Positions 32,437 through 41,556 are shown, counted from the stretch's first letter. The stretch: 50,856 nucleotides of DNA from Massilia timonae CCUG 45783 (GCF_000315425.1 NZ_JH992924.1:551840-602695), one strand, 5' to 3'. The notes: generated by a model from the letters alone, not told the origin. Translations and numbers: made by a program.

Positions 32437-32931
32437 CTAGCACGCGATCCGATTCTGATTCAGATCCCAGCCGCCTAGCGTGGAGCCGCCGCTGCCGCCA
32501 CCGATCTTTTGCTGGCTGTAGCGCCACTTTACCCTTGAGAATTTGAGGCACACATTCTCGGACAACAATGAGCCGGCCTCGATGCTCGGGGTGATCTGCC
32601 CGACAAGAACGTTTTCAAGCTCGATCTCGAAATACTTGATGGGCTTGCCGTCCCCGTCGGCGCGCATGAATTCAAACTTGGCTTTCGGGATGGTTTTGCC
32701 GGTAGCGCAGGTCTGCATCAAGATGGGCGAAGCCAAATCCGCGATCTTGTGAAACATGATATCGTCAAGCTCGCAGCGCTCGGCAGTGTGTCCGCCCGCC
32801 GATGATACGCACGCCGAACGCGGTTGCATGATCCCCCAATGGACTGAGCTGCATTCGATCCAGTCCTTATGCCCGCTGTCCTGGGACTCGCCCTTAATCC
32901 CATCAATTTGCAGATAGACGTCGCTTGCCAT
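32437..32931 (-). CDS. hcp: Hcp, type VI secretion tube protein
   Basis: A 164-residue protein of the Hcp1/T6SS effector family that forms hexameric rings stacked into the secretion tube and can carry small effectors in its pore. MASDVYLQIDGIKGESQD at the start and KFEFMRADGDGKPIKYFEIELENVLV and LKFSRVKWRYSQQKIGGGSGG later are family hallmarks. GGAGG lies five bases before the ATG. No other T6SS structural gene is in the window, so it is an orphan hcp that must work with an apparatus encoded elsewhere. It heads a three-gene operon with an amidase-like gene and a secreted protein. A broken copy lies at 2242-2388. Confidence 0.93.
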   Translation of the reverse strand: MASDVYLQIDGIKGESQDSGHKDWIECSSVHWGIMQPRSACVSSAGGHTAERCELDDIMFHKIADLASPILMQTCATGKTIPKAKFEFMRADGDGKPIKYFEIELENVLVGQITPSIEAGSLLSENVCLKFSRVKWRYSQQKIGGGSGGSTLGGWDLNQNRIAC

Positions 32932-32937
32932 GGAACC

Positions 32938-33204
32938 TCCGAGAATGTTGATTTCGAGGCCACATTCTTGCCCGGCTCTGCAGTAGTAGAGTTGGCGGGC
33001 CTCAAGGTATATCCCGTTGGGTCACTCGCCGTCGGCCGGTATTGGAGTGATATCAGTGGAAAGGCAACCATGGACGCTCCAGAAGTTCCTTGCAAGTTAA
33101 AACTGACGCCCGACAAGCTGCTGATCCCGGCGGCTGGCATGGCCACCCAGAGATTTCCAGGCAACGCTGGAAAGCCCCTCGGCCAAGAAGACCAAGAATG
33201 AACA
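32938..33204 (+). pseudogene. Unrecognised open frame without a good start, possible gene remnant
   Basis: Between the divergent hcp and the next plus-strand gene, a frame reads protein-like sequence (FLPGSAVVELAGLKVYPVG, then VPCKLKLTPDKLLIPAAGM) to a stop at 33202-33204. The only upstream ATG (32869) lies inside hcp on the other strand; the next (33070) leaves 44 residues. It may be the 3' end of a gene cut off when the hcp cassette arrived, or the region may simply be the hcp promoter. No family recognised. Confidence 0.35.
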
Positions 33205-33218
33205 TATGAGGACAAGCG

Positions 33219-33677
33219 ATGAATGGGCTACGACTCCTTGGTTTCGCAGGAATGCTGGCGGCCATGTTTGCTAGCGGTATGGCATTTCAAAAACTTGGAG
33301 CACCAATGATGCAGAACGCGACTCACTTGGAACTACAGGAGCCGCTCCTGCTGGAAGTGCTCACACCTGAAGCACAGCAGAGGGCCTACCACATGCTGCC
33401 TGCAGGAACCGCTCTTTACAAAGATTACGCGTTTCCCGAAGGGCATACCCGGTACATCGTCTATGTGAACATCAAGGCGCCGGTCGCAACCAGGACAGTC
33501 GTCTCCGACAAGCCGAACTTTACAGCGCCGCTCTGGGGCGAGCCAGTGAGACCCGAAGACCTTCCTATGCTGCTGGCGAACACGCCGGTGTCCAAGGCCG
33601 ATCTTGTCCGAATACTGAAGGCCCGAAAGATGACGCGTGAAGAACTGGCGCAGATTGTCAGGGAGTGGCAAGACTAA
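33219..33677 (+). CDS. Hypothetical exported or membrane-anchored protein
   Basis: A 152-residue protein of unknown family. The N-terminus (MNGLRLLGFAGMLAAMFASG) is a signal peptide or single membrane anchor. The rest is soluble, with a likely beta-rich middle (TRYIVYVNIKAP) and a helical end (KADLVRILKARKMTREELAQIV). AGGACAAGCG is before the ATG. It belongs to the AT-richer island with hcp but is on the opposite strand, and converges on fliD with no visible terminator. A role as another effector partner or immunity protein is possible but unsupported. Confidence 0.55.
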   Translation: MNGLRLLGFAGMLAAMFASGMAFQKLGAPMMQNATHLELQEPLLLEVLTPEAQQRAYHMLPAGTALYKDYAFPEGHTRYIVYVNIKAPVATRTVVSDKPNFTAPLWGEPVRPEDLPMLLANTPVSKADLVRILKARKMTREELAQIVREWQD

Positions 33678-33705
33678 GAACCACTCCCGATACCCCTATA
33701 CGATA

Positions 33706-35034
33706 TCAGGCCATGTAATCGAACGACGACATCGGTCGCCCGAGCCCGCCGCCGAACAGCAGTCCGCCACCGCTGCCGGCCAGCTGGTATTGCTGGGCCA
33801 TGAGCGTGGCCTGGCGGGTCACGGTGTCGATCACCTTGTCGCGCTGCTCGAGCAGGCGGTCGCGCTCGCGCATCACGCTGGCCGCCTCCACCCCGAGGCT
33901 GCCGCTGGCGCCGATCTGCTTGTTGACCTGATCGACCAGGCGGTCGGCCAGGCCGCCCTGGTCGCTGAACACCTTGTTGGCGCGCGCCGGATCGGCGGCG
34001 ATGGCCGCCTTGAGCTTGTCCTCGTCCAGCACCAGCGCGCCATCCTTCTGGGTGATGCCGAAGCCGGCCAGGTCGCGCACGCTGCTGCCGTTGACGATAT
34101 TGCCGATCTGGGCCCGCATCCGCAGCAGCGTGGCGTCGGAGCGGTCGTCGCCCATTTCCAGCTTGCCCAGCTGGGTGTTCAGGTCATTGAAGGCCTTGAC
34201 GAAATCCTTGACGTTGCCCGCGATCGCGGCCGGATCGCTGCGCACCTCGACCTCGCTCTTGCCGGTCTCTTTCAGGGTCAGGTCCAGGCCGGGGATGGCC
34301 TCGGTGACCGCGTTGGTGGCGGACGTGACGGTCTTGCCGTCGACCACCAGGCGCGCATCCTGGGCCGCGGCCACCTGCTGCATGCCGCCTTCCGTGCCCG
34401 GCTGGTAAGCGAGCAGGCCCCCCAATACCGGATCGCCGGCGACGCTGACGCGCATGCCGTTGGCTGCGCCCGTTGCGCCGGTCAGGCTCAGCGCATAGCC
34501 GTCGCCATCCTTGGCGACCCCGGCATCCAGGCCGGCTTCGCGCATGGCCTTGGCAATGCCTTCGAGGCTGCTGTTGCCCGGATCGATGCGCACCGTGGTC
34601 TTTTTGGCATTCGCGCCGGTTCCGGTCTCGACCGTGATCACGCTGGCGCCGCCGGTTCCCAATGCCGCGTCCTTGTCCGCCACCGCCCTGGTCTCCAGCG
34701 TCTGGCCCTGGGCCAGTTGCTGCACGTCGATCGTATACTTGCCGGGGTTGGCGGAAGCGGCGCTCAGCTTCGCCGACAGGGCACTGCCGCTGGCGCTCGC
34801 CAGCATGTCGAGCTTGCCGCCGGTGAGGCCGGCCGCGACCGAGCGGAAGCCGTCCAGCGCCAGCGCCATCTTGCCGATGGACGACAGGCGCGCGTCGTCG
34901 CGCTTGACCTGGGCATCGATGATCTTCAGCCCGGGATTCTGGGCCAGCAGCGATTGCGTCAGGTTGGTGCGGATGTCGCCGTATTGGCTGGCGGCGGGCT
35001 GGGACGCGAGTCCGGTGGTGGAAGTTGTCAGCAT
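33706..35034 (-). CDS. fliD: Flagellar filament cap protein FliD
   Basis: A 442-residue hook-associated protein 2 that caps the growing filament and inserts flagellin. The N-terminal family part (about 25-120) includes LAQNPGLKIIDAQVKRDDARLSSIGKM and SANPGKYTIDVQQLAQGQ; the C-terminal part (from about 225) includes VKDFVKAFNDLNTQLGKL and a coiled coil. The start MLTTSTTGLAS at 35034 is preferred over an upstream in-frame ATG, because it gives a normal FliD N-terminus. In Flag-2 systems its counterpart is lafB. It is last in the minus-strand cluster here, 142 bases after the unrecognised gene, with a GCAACC-GAA-GGTTGC hairpin (35064-35078) in the gap. Confidence 0.9.
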   Translation of the reverse strand: MLTTSTTGLASQPAASQYGDIRTNLTQSLLAQNPGLKIIDAQVKRDDARLSSIGKMALALDGFRSVAAGLTGGKLDMLASASGSALSAKLSAASANPGKYTIDVQQLAQGQTLETRAVADKDAALGTGGASVITVETGTGANAKKTTVRIDPGNSSLEGIAKAMREAGLDAGVAKDGDGYALSLTGATGAANGMRVSVAGDPVLGGLLAYQPGTEGGMQQVAAAQDARLVVDGKTVTSATNAVTEAIPGLDLTLKETGKSEVEVRSDPAAIAGNVKDFVKAFNDLNTQLGKLEMGDDRSDATLLRMRAQIGNIVNGSSVRDLAGFGITQKDGALVLDEDKLKAAIAADPARANKVFSDQGGLADRLVDQVNKQIGASGSLGVEAASVMRERDRLLEQRDKVIDTVTRQATLMAQQYQLAGSGGGLLFGGGLGRPMSSFDYMA

Positions 35035-35176
35035 GGCTCGATAATCCTGGTCGGGAATGTCGTGCAACCGAAGGTTGCTACCATTGCTTTATCGCATGAA
35101 AATGCAGCCGTGACCAGTCATCGATTGTATCGGTGGCCGGAACGGTCAAGTCCCGGCCATCCTGGTGCAGCTCAGC

Positions 35177-36220
35177 TCAGCGCAGGCCGAGCAGGGCGTG
35201 CACCCGTTCGCGGCTGACGCCGACCAGGGCCGAGGTGATGGCCAGCAGCGACTCGTAGTCGTGGCTGGCGGCGGTGGAAGCGAAGTCGCCCGCGATCATG
35301 GCCAGTTCGGCGCTCGGGATCTCGGGCTGGGCGCTGCGCGCCATGGCGGTGCTCAGCGCCAGCGAGGCGGCGTCCTGCGAGCGGCGCACCCGGGCCAGCG
35401 CCTGCACCACTTCGCGCAGGCTCTGGCGCAGGGCGTCGGGGTTGCCCAGTTCCCATTCTTTCGGCTCGAGCGAGGATGGCAGGGCGACCGTGTCGACCCG
35501 GCCGCGGCCGGTCACCGCGATCGCATCCTTGACGCCGGAGAACGTCGATTCGCTGGTGCGGAACACCAGTTCGCGGTCCTGGTCGAGACCGGCGCGCACC
35601 TTGACCGGGGCCAGGGTGCGGTCCAGGCGCCGGGCGATCTCTTCCGGCGTCATGCCCGGTTCGATCGTGGTGGCCAGTTGCGGGCCGCCGGCGCTGCCGA
35701 CCGAAAAGCCCAGGGTCTGCGTGCCGCCGGCCTTGAGCGAGGCGATGTCGAGGCCCTGGATGCGGAAGCGCTGCTGGGCGCCCTGCACCGCGTCGAAGTC
35801 GAGCTGGGCGTCGAGGCCGTCGCCGGCCTGCTGGCGGCGCGCCTCGAGGGCGGCGCTGAGCTGGCGCACGCGCGCTTCGAGTTCGCGCGAGGCGGCGCCG
35901 CGGCCCGACAGGCGCGCGCTGAGGTCGGCCTTGAGCGCTTCGAGCTGGCTGGCCATGCGTTCGAGGTAGTCGAGCGCCTGCTGGGCGCGCGCCACTTCGC
36001 CCTGGTTCTGCTGCATGCCGACGCCGCGCCGCAACGGGCTCGCCGTCGGCGCGCTGCGGCTGACGGCGCGGTCGGCGGAGCTCGCCGGCGGCACGGCATG
36101 GGCGCGTCCGGTGGCCGACGTACTCTGGGCGCCGGTGTTGCCGCTGACGGCGCCGCCGTTAGGGTTGGCGCCGCTGGCGGTCGTCGTGCTGGTTGGTCTG
36201 AGCAGTGCTTCCATGGCCAT
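35177..36220 (-). CDS. Unrecognised flagellar-cluster protein with flagellin-IN-like segment
   Basis: A 347-residue protein I cannot assign. Residues about 1-65 are low-complexity Ser/Thr/Ala/Pro; about 70-125 form a predicted coiled coil (RAQQALDYLERMASQLEALK); about 135-225 resemble a hook-IN/flagellin-IN-like beta segment (FRIQGLDIASLKAGG, then TPEEIARRLDRTL and RELVFRTSES); the end is helical (SAELAMIAGDFASTAASHDY, SALVGVSRERVHALLGL). It overlaps the flgL stop by one base (TGATG), so it is part of the flg operon. Its slot, between flgL and fliD, is where Flag-2 loci carry lafW and flagellin. It may be a LafW-like hook-associated protein. It lacks the conserved flagellin N-terminal domain. 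Confidence 0.6.
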   Translation of the reverse strand: MAMEALLRPTSTTTASGANPNGGAVSGNTGAQSTSATGRAHAVPPASSADRAVSRSAPTASPLRRGVGMQQNQGEVARAQQALDYLERMASQLEALKADLSARLSGRGAASRELEARVRQLSAALEARRQQAGDGLDAQLDFDAVQGAQQRFRIQGLDIASLKAGGTQTLGFSVGSAGGPQLATTIEPGMTPEEIARRLDRTLAPVKVRAGLDQDRELVFRTSESTFSGVKDAIAVTGRGRVDTVALPSSLEPKEWELGNPDALRQSLREVVQALARVRRSQDAASLALSTAMARSAQPEIPSAELAMIAGDFASTAASHDYESLLAITSALVGVSRERVHALLGLR

Positions 36221-37131
36221 CAGATCGCATTGAACAGGCTCAGGTTGCCGATCTTGGCATAGGCCTTGTAGGTCGCCTGCAGGGCGGTCGAGTAACCGTT
36301 GAGTTCAGTGGCGGCGACGCCGACGTCGAGCGCGCCGATGTCGGTGATCGCCATCTTGTTCGACAGGCTGATGTTGGCGTGGTTGTCGTCCAGGGTCTTG
36401 ATGATGTTCTGGCGTCCGCCCAGGTCGGCGACCTTGCTCGAGATCAGCGCCTGCGCATCGTCGAAACCGTTCAGGTTGGCTTCGAGCACGGCGCGCACGG
36501 CCGGGTCGTTGGGCGTGGCGCCCGGTTGCGACATCACCTCGATGGTGGCGTCGATCTGGTTCAGCAGCTTCTCGAGGCCGGCCAGGTTCTCGTTGGCGGG
36601 CTGGGTCAGGCCGTTGCCGACCACGACCAGCTGGGCATTGGTATTGGCGGCGAAGCTGTAGCGCGCGCCGGCGTCCGCGTCCGCGTCGAGCGCCAGCGGC
36701 GCGGTCTTGGTCGCGGTGCCGGCGAACAGGTAGTTGCCTTCCTCGTCGATCGTGTTGGCGGTGTAGAACAGGCTGTCGCGCAGCGATTGCAGCGGCGCGA
36801 TCATGGCCTTCAGGTCGTCCGGCGTGTTGGCGCCGTCCAGGGCCCAGACCAGCTGGTCGCGGCCCGGGATCATCTCGGTAACCATATTGCTCAGGTAGCC
36901 TTCCGACTTGGTCAGGCGCAGCTGGAGCGAGGAGATATTGCTGCGGTACTGGCCGACCGTGGACTCCTCGCGCGCCAGGCGCGACAGGCGCACGCTGTCG
37001 ACCGGGTCGTCCGACGGCAGCAGGATGCGCTTCTGGGTGTCCAGCTGGCGCATGATGTAGCTGAGCCGCTCCTGGTTGTTCTGGAGCGACTGGTTCATCG
37101 TCGATTGGTATTGGGCAGTGGCGATACGCAT
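36220..37131 (-). CDS. flgL: Flagellar hook-associated protein FlgL
   Basis: A 303-residue junction protein between hook and filament, exported through the flagellar type III apparatus. The N-terminus has the flagellin-like pattern MRIATAQYQSTMNQSLQNNQ with KRILLPSDDPVDSVRLSRL, typical of FlgL. LFAGTATKTAPL is in the middle, and the C-terminus (NGYSTALQATYKAYAKIGNLSLFN) forms the pairing helix. Length is close to E. coli FlgL (317). It lies ten bases after flgK and overlaps the next gene by one base. Confidence 0.93.
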   Translation of the reverse strand: MRIATAQYQSTMNQSLQNNQERLSYIMRQLDTQKRILLPSDDPVDSVRLSRLAREESTVGQYRSNISSLQLRLTKSEGYLSNMVTEMIPGRDQLVWALDGANTPDDLKAMIAPLQSLRDSLFYTANTIDEEGNYLFAGTATKTAPLALDADADAGARYSFAANTNAQLVVVGNGLTQPANENLAGLEKLLNQIDATIEVMSQPGATPNDPAVRAVLEANLNGFDDAQALISSKVADLGGRQNIIKTLDDNHANISLSNKMAITDIGALDVGVAATELNGYSTALQATYKAYAKIGNLSLFNAI

Positions 37132-37141
37132 GCTGCTCTCC

Positions 37142-38521
37142 TTATTGCATCATGGCGAGGGTGGCGTCGAACAGCGAATTGGCGATCGAGATCACCTGCA
37201 TGTTCGCCTGGTACATGCGCTGGAACTCCACCAGCTTGACCGCTTCCTCGTCTTCGTTGACGCCGCTGGTCGACTGCCAGTCGTTGATCGACTGGACGCG
37301 CACGGTCTCGGCGGTTTTCAGCGCGGCCTTGTTGATCTTGCTGTCCACGGCCAGCTTGCCCAGCATCTGGGTGTCGGCGTCGCTCAAGAGGACTTTACCG
37401 ATGCCCGGCAGGGTGATCGATTCGCTCTTGAGGGCGGCCAGCTTCTGCAGGTTGCCGGTGTCGCCCGGCTCGCCGTCGCTCGAGAAGGCCAGGTCCTGGG
37501 CCTTGAAGCCTTCGACCGTCTTGAGCATGTTCGCGCCGCCGCCTGGGGTGTAGACGAACAGCGGCGTGCCGTTCGGCTCGTCGGCAGGCGAGGTATAACC
37601 ACGCGCCAACTGCTCGTTAACGAGGGTGGCGATCTGCTCGGCCAGCGAGTCGACGTCTTCCTGCAGCGGCAGCAGGGTGTTGATCTCGAACTGGGTCAGG
37701 CCGCCCAGCTGGCCGCCCATCTTGCTGGCGTCGAGCGCGAAAGTCGAGCTGGCGAAGGTGATCGAGAACCCCTGCGGCGAATCTGCGGTCGGGGCCGCTT
37801 TAAGGGTGCCGCTCATGCTGCCGATCACCAGTGCCTGGCCGCTCTTGAGCGAGACGTCGCGGCTGCCGTCACCATTGTCCGATACCTCCAGCGCCATCTT
37901 GCTCGACAGATCGTCGATGGCCTGGTCGCGCGCATCGATCAGGCTCGACGCCGACACGCCGCTGGCCTGGGTCTCGATGATCTGCTTGTTCAGGCGGGCG
38001 ATGGTGGCGATGTCGACGTTGGCCGAGTCGACCAGGGCGCTGCGCTGCTGGCGCACCGAGGTCAGCTGGGTGTTGAAGACGTTGTTCAGGCCATTGAAGC
38101 GCTCGCCCATCAGGCCTGCCGCGGTCAGCACCTGCTGGCGCAGCGGGGTCGAACCGGGGTCGCCGGCCACCGCGTTGATCGCCTTGAAGAAGTCGTCGAT
38201 GCCGGCCGACAGGCTGGCCGAGGCGTCGCTCATCACGCTCTCGAGCTGGGTCAGGTAGGGCTGCGACTGCGAGTACATGCCCTGCTCGGAATTGGCGCGC
38301 CACATGGCCTGGGTCTTGTAGTTGTCCGAGAAGCGCAGCAGCGAGGTCACCTGCACGCCATTGCCGGCCGAGCGGCCGCTGGCATCCGGACCGACCGCCA
38401 TCAACAGCGCCGACTGGCGGGTATAGCCCTTGGTCTGCAGGTTGGCGATGTTGTGGCTGCTGGCCGACAGTGCGAGCTGGGCGGCGAGGGCGCCCGACAG
38501 GGCATTATTGATGATCGTCAT
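37142..38521 (-). CDS. flgK: Flagellar hook-associated protein FlgK
   Basis: A 459-residue hook-filament junction protein. The N-terminal rod/hook motif is LSGALAAQLALSASSHNIANLQTKGYTRQ cut in two by function: ASSHNIAN is the signature. The C-terminal FlgK part has GVNEDEEAVKLVEFQRMYQANMQVI, a standard axial-protein ending. It is about 90 residues shorter than E. coli FlgK, in line with compact lateral-flagellum LfgK proteins. GAGGACG lies upstream of the ATG. The 100-base gap before it is AT-rich and has a GGCAATAA element partly like a sigma-28 -10 box, so it may start a late transcript. Confidence 0.92.
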   Translation of the reverse strand: MTIINNALSGALAAQLALSASSHNIANLQTKGYTRQSALLMAVGPDASGRSAGNGVQVTSLLRFSDNYKTQAMWRANSEQGMYSQSQPYLTQLESVMSDASASLSAGIDDFFKAINAVAGDPGSTPLRQQVLTAAGLMGERFNGLNNVFNTQLTSVRQQRSALVDSANVDIATIARLNKQIIETQASGVSASSLIDARDQAIDDLSSKMALEVSDNGDGSRDVSLKSGQALVIGSMSGTLKAAPTADSPQGFSITFASSTFALDASKMGGQLGGLTQFEINTLLPLQEDVDSLAEQIATLVNEQLARGYTSPADEPNGTPLFVYTPGGGANMLKTVEGFKAQDLAFSSDGEPGDTGNLQKLAALKSESITLPGIGKVLLSDADTQMLGKLAVDSKINKAALKTAETVRVQSINDWQSTSGVNEDEEAVKLVEFQRMYQANMQVISIANSLFDATLAMMQ

Positions 38522-38622
38522 GATGCGAATTCGTCCTCGATACAGGCTTAACCTGCGTTAACCTAACAGGGCGACCGATTATTGCCGTTTATTAAGTATT
38601 AGATGTAAATCGGGTCGACCGC

Positions 38623-38961
38623 TCAGCGCTTGCCGGTGGTGGCGCCCGGCACCAGCTGGCGCAGGATAGCGTCGGCGATGCCGAAGGCGCGCTGGCCGGC
38701 CATATTCCCGGCCAGCAGGTCGTCGGCCATGTCCTGCATGTCCTGGTTGACGCGGTTGTTGAACACGCTGTCCTCGGCCGCCATCGCGCGGGTCGAAGAA
38801 CGCATCGTGCGCAGCATGTGGCTCACGAAAAAGCGCTCGAATTCGACCGCGGCCTGGGTGGCTTTCGCCACGTAGGCCGGGTCGGGCTGGTCGGCGGCGG
38901 GCGCGACCGGCGCGTCGGTGTTCGGGGTCAGGCTGCCGTTGCGAAGATCGTCGATGCGCAT
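38623..38961 (-). CDS. flgJ: Rod-binding protein, FlgJ N-terminal domain only
   Basis: A 112-residue protein equal to the N-terminal rod-binding half of FlgJ, which serves as the rod cap. AAVEFERFFVSHMLRTMRSS, DSVFNNRVNQDMQDMADDLL and QRAFGIADAILRQL match that domain. The peptidoglycan-hydrolase half found in E. coli FlgJ is missing here and occurs as its own gene at 45732-46496. The ATG overlaps the flgI stop by one base. Confidence 0.9.
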   Translation of the reverse strand: MRIDDLRNGSLTPNTDAPVAPAADQPDPAYVAKATQAAVEFERFFVSHMLRTMRSSTRAMAAEDSVFNNRVNQDMQDMADDLLAGNMAGQRAFGIADAILRQLVPGATTGKR

Positions 38962-40070
38962 CAGATCACCACCAGTTCGCCTTCGATCGCGCCGGCCTGG
39001 TCCAGGGCCTGCAGGATCGCCATGATGTCGTCGGGCGAGGCGCCCAGGCTGTTCACGGTGTCGATGATGGTTTGCAGGCGCGCGCCCGGCGGCCAGCGGA
39101 ACATCTGGCCCGAGCCCTGGTCGACCGACAATTTCGATTCCGGCGTCACGGCGGTCTGGCCGCGCCCGAACGGGCCCGGCTGGCTGACGCGCGAGCTCTC
39201 CGAAATGATCACCTTGAGCGAACCATGGGTCACGGCGGCCGCCTTCACGCGCAGGCCGTCGGCGATGACGACGGTGCCGGTGCGCGAGTTGAACACGACT
39301 TTCGGCACTTCGATGCCGGCTTCCACGCTCATCGCATTCAGGGCGGCCACAAAAGCGACGCGCTCGGTGGGATTCTCCGGCGCGATGACTTCGACGCTGG
39401 TGCCGTCCAGGGTGGTGGCGATCGGACCGTAGCGCTTGTTGATCGCATTGACCACGTTGGTGGCGGTCTCGAAATGCGGCTGGCGCAGGCGCAGCATCAC
39501 TTGCGGGCGGGTCGCGAAGTCGGTCGCGATCTCGCGCTCGATCATGGCGCCGTTGGGCACCCGGCCGGCGGTCGGGGTGTTGACGGTGACCGAGGAGCCG
39601 CTGCGGCCGGTGGCGTTCAGGCCGCCGACCACCACATTGCCCTGGGCCAGGGCATAGACTTCGTTGTCGGCCGCGCGCAGTTGCGTGAGCAGCAGGGTGC
39701 CGCCGCGCAGGCTCTTGGCGTCGCCCAGCGACGAGACGGTGACGTCGATGCTCTGGCCGCGGCGGTAGCCGGGCGGGAAGGTGGCCGAGACCATCACGGC
39801 GGCCACGTTCTTGTTCTTGGCGTCCTCGCCTTCCGGCAGGCGCACGCCGAACTGCTTGAGCATATTGATGACCGACTGGCTGGCGAACTTGACCTGGGTC
39901 GAGTCGCCCGAGCCGTTCAGGCCCACCACCAGGCCATAGCCGACCAGCGGATTCTCGCGCACGCCTTCGACGCTGACCAGGTTGCGCAGCGCTTGCGCGG
40001 CCTGGACGGGCAAGATGGCGCAGCCGAGGACGGCGGCGACCATGAGGGGAACAATGCGGCGCAGGTTCAT
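38961..40070 (-). CDS. flgI: Flagellar P-ring protein FlgI
   Basis: A 369-residue periplasmic protein that forms the P ring around the flagellar rod. A signal peptide (about 1-26, ending VQAAQA) precedes the mature domain, with [41 protein letters not shown] and [14 protein letters not shown], all typical. The C-terminus reads [22 protein letters not shown]. Length equals E. coli FlgI (365). It follows flgH by ten bases, with AAGG ahead of the start. Confidence 0.95.
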   Translation of the reverse strand: MNLRRIVPLMVAAVLGCAILPVQAAQALRNLVSVEGVRENPLVGYGLVVGLNGSGDSTQVKFASQSVINMLKQFGVRLPEGEDAKNKNVAAVMVSATFPPGYRRGQSIDVTVSSLGDAKSLRGGTLLLTQLRAADNEVYALAQGNVVVGGLNATGRSGSSVTVNTPTAGRVPNGAMIEREIATDFATRPQVMLRLRQPHFETATNVVNAINKRYGPIATTLDGTSVEVIAPENPTERVAFVAALNAMSVEAGIEVPKVVFNSRTGTVVIADGLRVKAAAVTHGSLKVIISESSRVSQPGPFGRGQTAVTPESKLSVDQGSGQMFRWPPGARLQTIIDTVNSLGASPDDIMAILQALDQAGAIEGELVVI

Positions 40071-40080
40071 GATGTCGACC

Positions 40081-40734
40081 TTAGAATGGCATCAGGGGGC
40101 TGTTGAAGAAGCGCGTCAGCCAGCCCGGCTGGTTGGCCTCGGCCAGCGCGCCGCGCGCCGAATAGGCGATGCGGGCATTGGCCACGCGCAGCGAGGACAC
40201 GCGGTTGTCGGCGTCGACGTCGGCGGCGCGCACGAAGCCCTTCAGGCGCACGAATTCCTCGCCCTGGTTCAGCATCAGGTTCTTTTCGCCGGCCACGCGC
40301 AACAGGCCGTTGGGCAGCACTTCCTGCACGATCACGGTCAGCGAGCCGGACAGCGCATTCTGCTGGGTGCTGGTAGCGTCGCCCTGGAAATCGCGGTCGG
40401 CGGTGATGTCGACCGCCGCCTTGTCGTAGACCTTGCCCAGCGCGGCGAGCGGAGAAATGCCAATGGAAGACCCCTTCGAGATGCTGGTGCCGGCGCGCTT
40501 GCTGGCCTGGGTCGTCTCTTGCAGGATCACGGTGACGGCGTCGCCTACGCGGTAGGCGCGGCTGTCCGAGGTCAGCGAGACGGTGTCGGCGGTGAACACG
40601 CCGCCCGAGACGCCGCCGCGCGCCATGCGCTGCAGCGGCATGTGGTCGTCATCGTCGTCGCGCATGGCGACCTGCGCCGGCGTGGCGCAGCCGGCCAGCA
40701 CCATGACGCAGAGCAGGGCAGCCAGGGCTTTCAT
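40081..40734 (-). CDS. flgH: Flagellar L-ring lipoprotein FlgH
   Basis: A 217-residue outer-membrane lipoprotein that forms the L ring. [19 protein letters not shown] is a lipoprotein signal with the lipobox LAGC (Cys at 16). [33 protein letters not shown] and [21 protein letters not shown] are characteristic. The start at 40734 is chosen because it gives the lipoprotein signal and overlaps the flgG stop by one base (TGATG); the same frame stays open far upstream inside flgG. Length is near E. coli FlgH (232). Confidence 0.94.
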   Translation of the reverse strand: MKALAALLCVMVLAGCATPAQVAMRDDDDDHMPLQRMARGGVSGGVFTADTVSLTSDSRAYRVGDAVTVILQETTQASKRAGTSISKGSSIGISPLAALGKVYDKAAVDITADRDFQGDATSTQQNALSGSLTVIVQEVLPNGLLRVAGEKNLMLNQGEEFVRLKGFVRAADVDADNRVSSLRVANARIAYSARGALAEANQPGWLTRFFNSPLMPF

Positions 40735-41519
40735 CAGCGCGCCGCCTGCGACAGGTATTGCAGCATATTGTCGGCCGCCGACAGCACCTTGGTGTTCATC
40801 TCGTAGGTGCGCTGGGCGGCGATCATGTCGACCATCTCTTCGACCACCTGCACGTTCGAGCCTTCCAGCGCGCCCTGCTTCAGGGTGCCGAAGGCGGCGT
40901 CGCCCGGACGGCCTTCGTTCGGCGCGCCGCTGGCGGCGGTTTCCTGGAACAGGTTGTCGCCCAGGGCCAGCAGGCCGGTCGGGTTGATGAAGGCGGTCAG
41001 GTTGATCTGGCCGATTTCCTGCGGCGCCGGCTGGTTCGGGAAGGTCACCGAGACCACGCCGTTCTCGCCGATGGTCACGCCGCTGGCATTTTGCGGGATC
41101 GTGATCTGCGGGACGATGGCCAGGCCCTGGGCATTGGTCAGGGTGCCGTTCGGATCGACCTTCAGCTGGCCGGCGCGGGTGTAGGCCGGTTCGCCGTTCG
41201 GGCGCAGCACCTGCAGGAAACCGTTTCCCGAGATGGCGACGTCGAGCGGCTGGCTGGTGGTCTGCAGGCTGCCGTTGGTGAAGGCTTTCTGGGTGCCGAC
41301 CACGCGCACGCCGTTGCCGAGCTGGACGCCGCCGTTGACGGTGTTGTCGGCGTTCTGGGCGCCCGGCTGGGCGTCGACCTGGTAGAACAGGTCTTCGAAC
41401 ACGACGCGGTCGCGCTTGAAGCCGACGGTGTTGACGTTGGCCAGGTTGTTGGCGATGGCCTGCAGCTTGGCATCCTGTGCCTGCACGCCGGTCTTGCTGA
41501 TCCACATTGCTGGATTCAT
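40734..41519 (-). CDS. flgG: Flagellar distal rod protein FlgG
   Basis: A 261-residue distal rod subunit. The start MNPAMWISKTGVQAQDAKLQ contains the axial-protein N-terminus, with AIANNLANVNTVGFKRDR just after. The middle FlgG part and the C-terminus EGSNVQVVEEMVDMIAAQRTYEMNTKVL agree with the family, and the length is that of E. coli FlgG (260). GGGAG lies before the ATG. It is separated from flgF by 37 bases. Confidence 0.96.
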   Translation of the reverse strand: MNPAMWISKTGVQAQDAKLQAIANNLANVNTVGFKRDRVVFEDLFYQVDAQPGAQNADNTVNGGVQLGNGVRVVGTQKAFTNGSLQTTSQPLDVAISGNGFLQVLRPNGEPAYTRAGQLKVDPNGTLTNAQGLAIVPQITIPQNASGVTIGENGVVSVTFPNQPAPQEIGQINLTAFINPTGLLALGDNLFQETAASGAPNEGRPGDAAFGTLKQGALEGSNVQVVEEMVDMIAAQRTYEMNTKVLSAADNMLQYLSQAAR

Positions 41520-41556
41520 GGTTGCTCCCTAATTAAGTGTCGCCTTATTTCGCGAT

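Noticed and set aside
32718..33215. 165-codon minus-strand frame spanning the hcp start and upstream
   Set aside because: It overlaps hcp in another frame. Hcp has family motifs and a strong ribosome binding site, so this frame is not credible.
35064..35078. Hairpin before fliD as a terminator
   Set aside because: The stem is six base pairs with no T run on the transcribed strand, so termination is not supported.
33637..35217. 526-codon plus-strand frame opposite fliD
   Set aside because: Antisense shadow of fliD; its start lies inside the upstream gene and the product has no family features.
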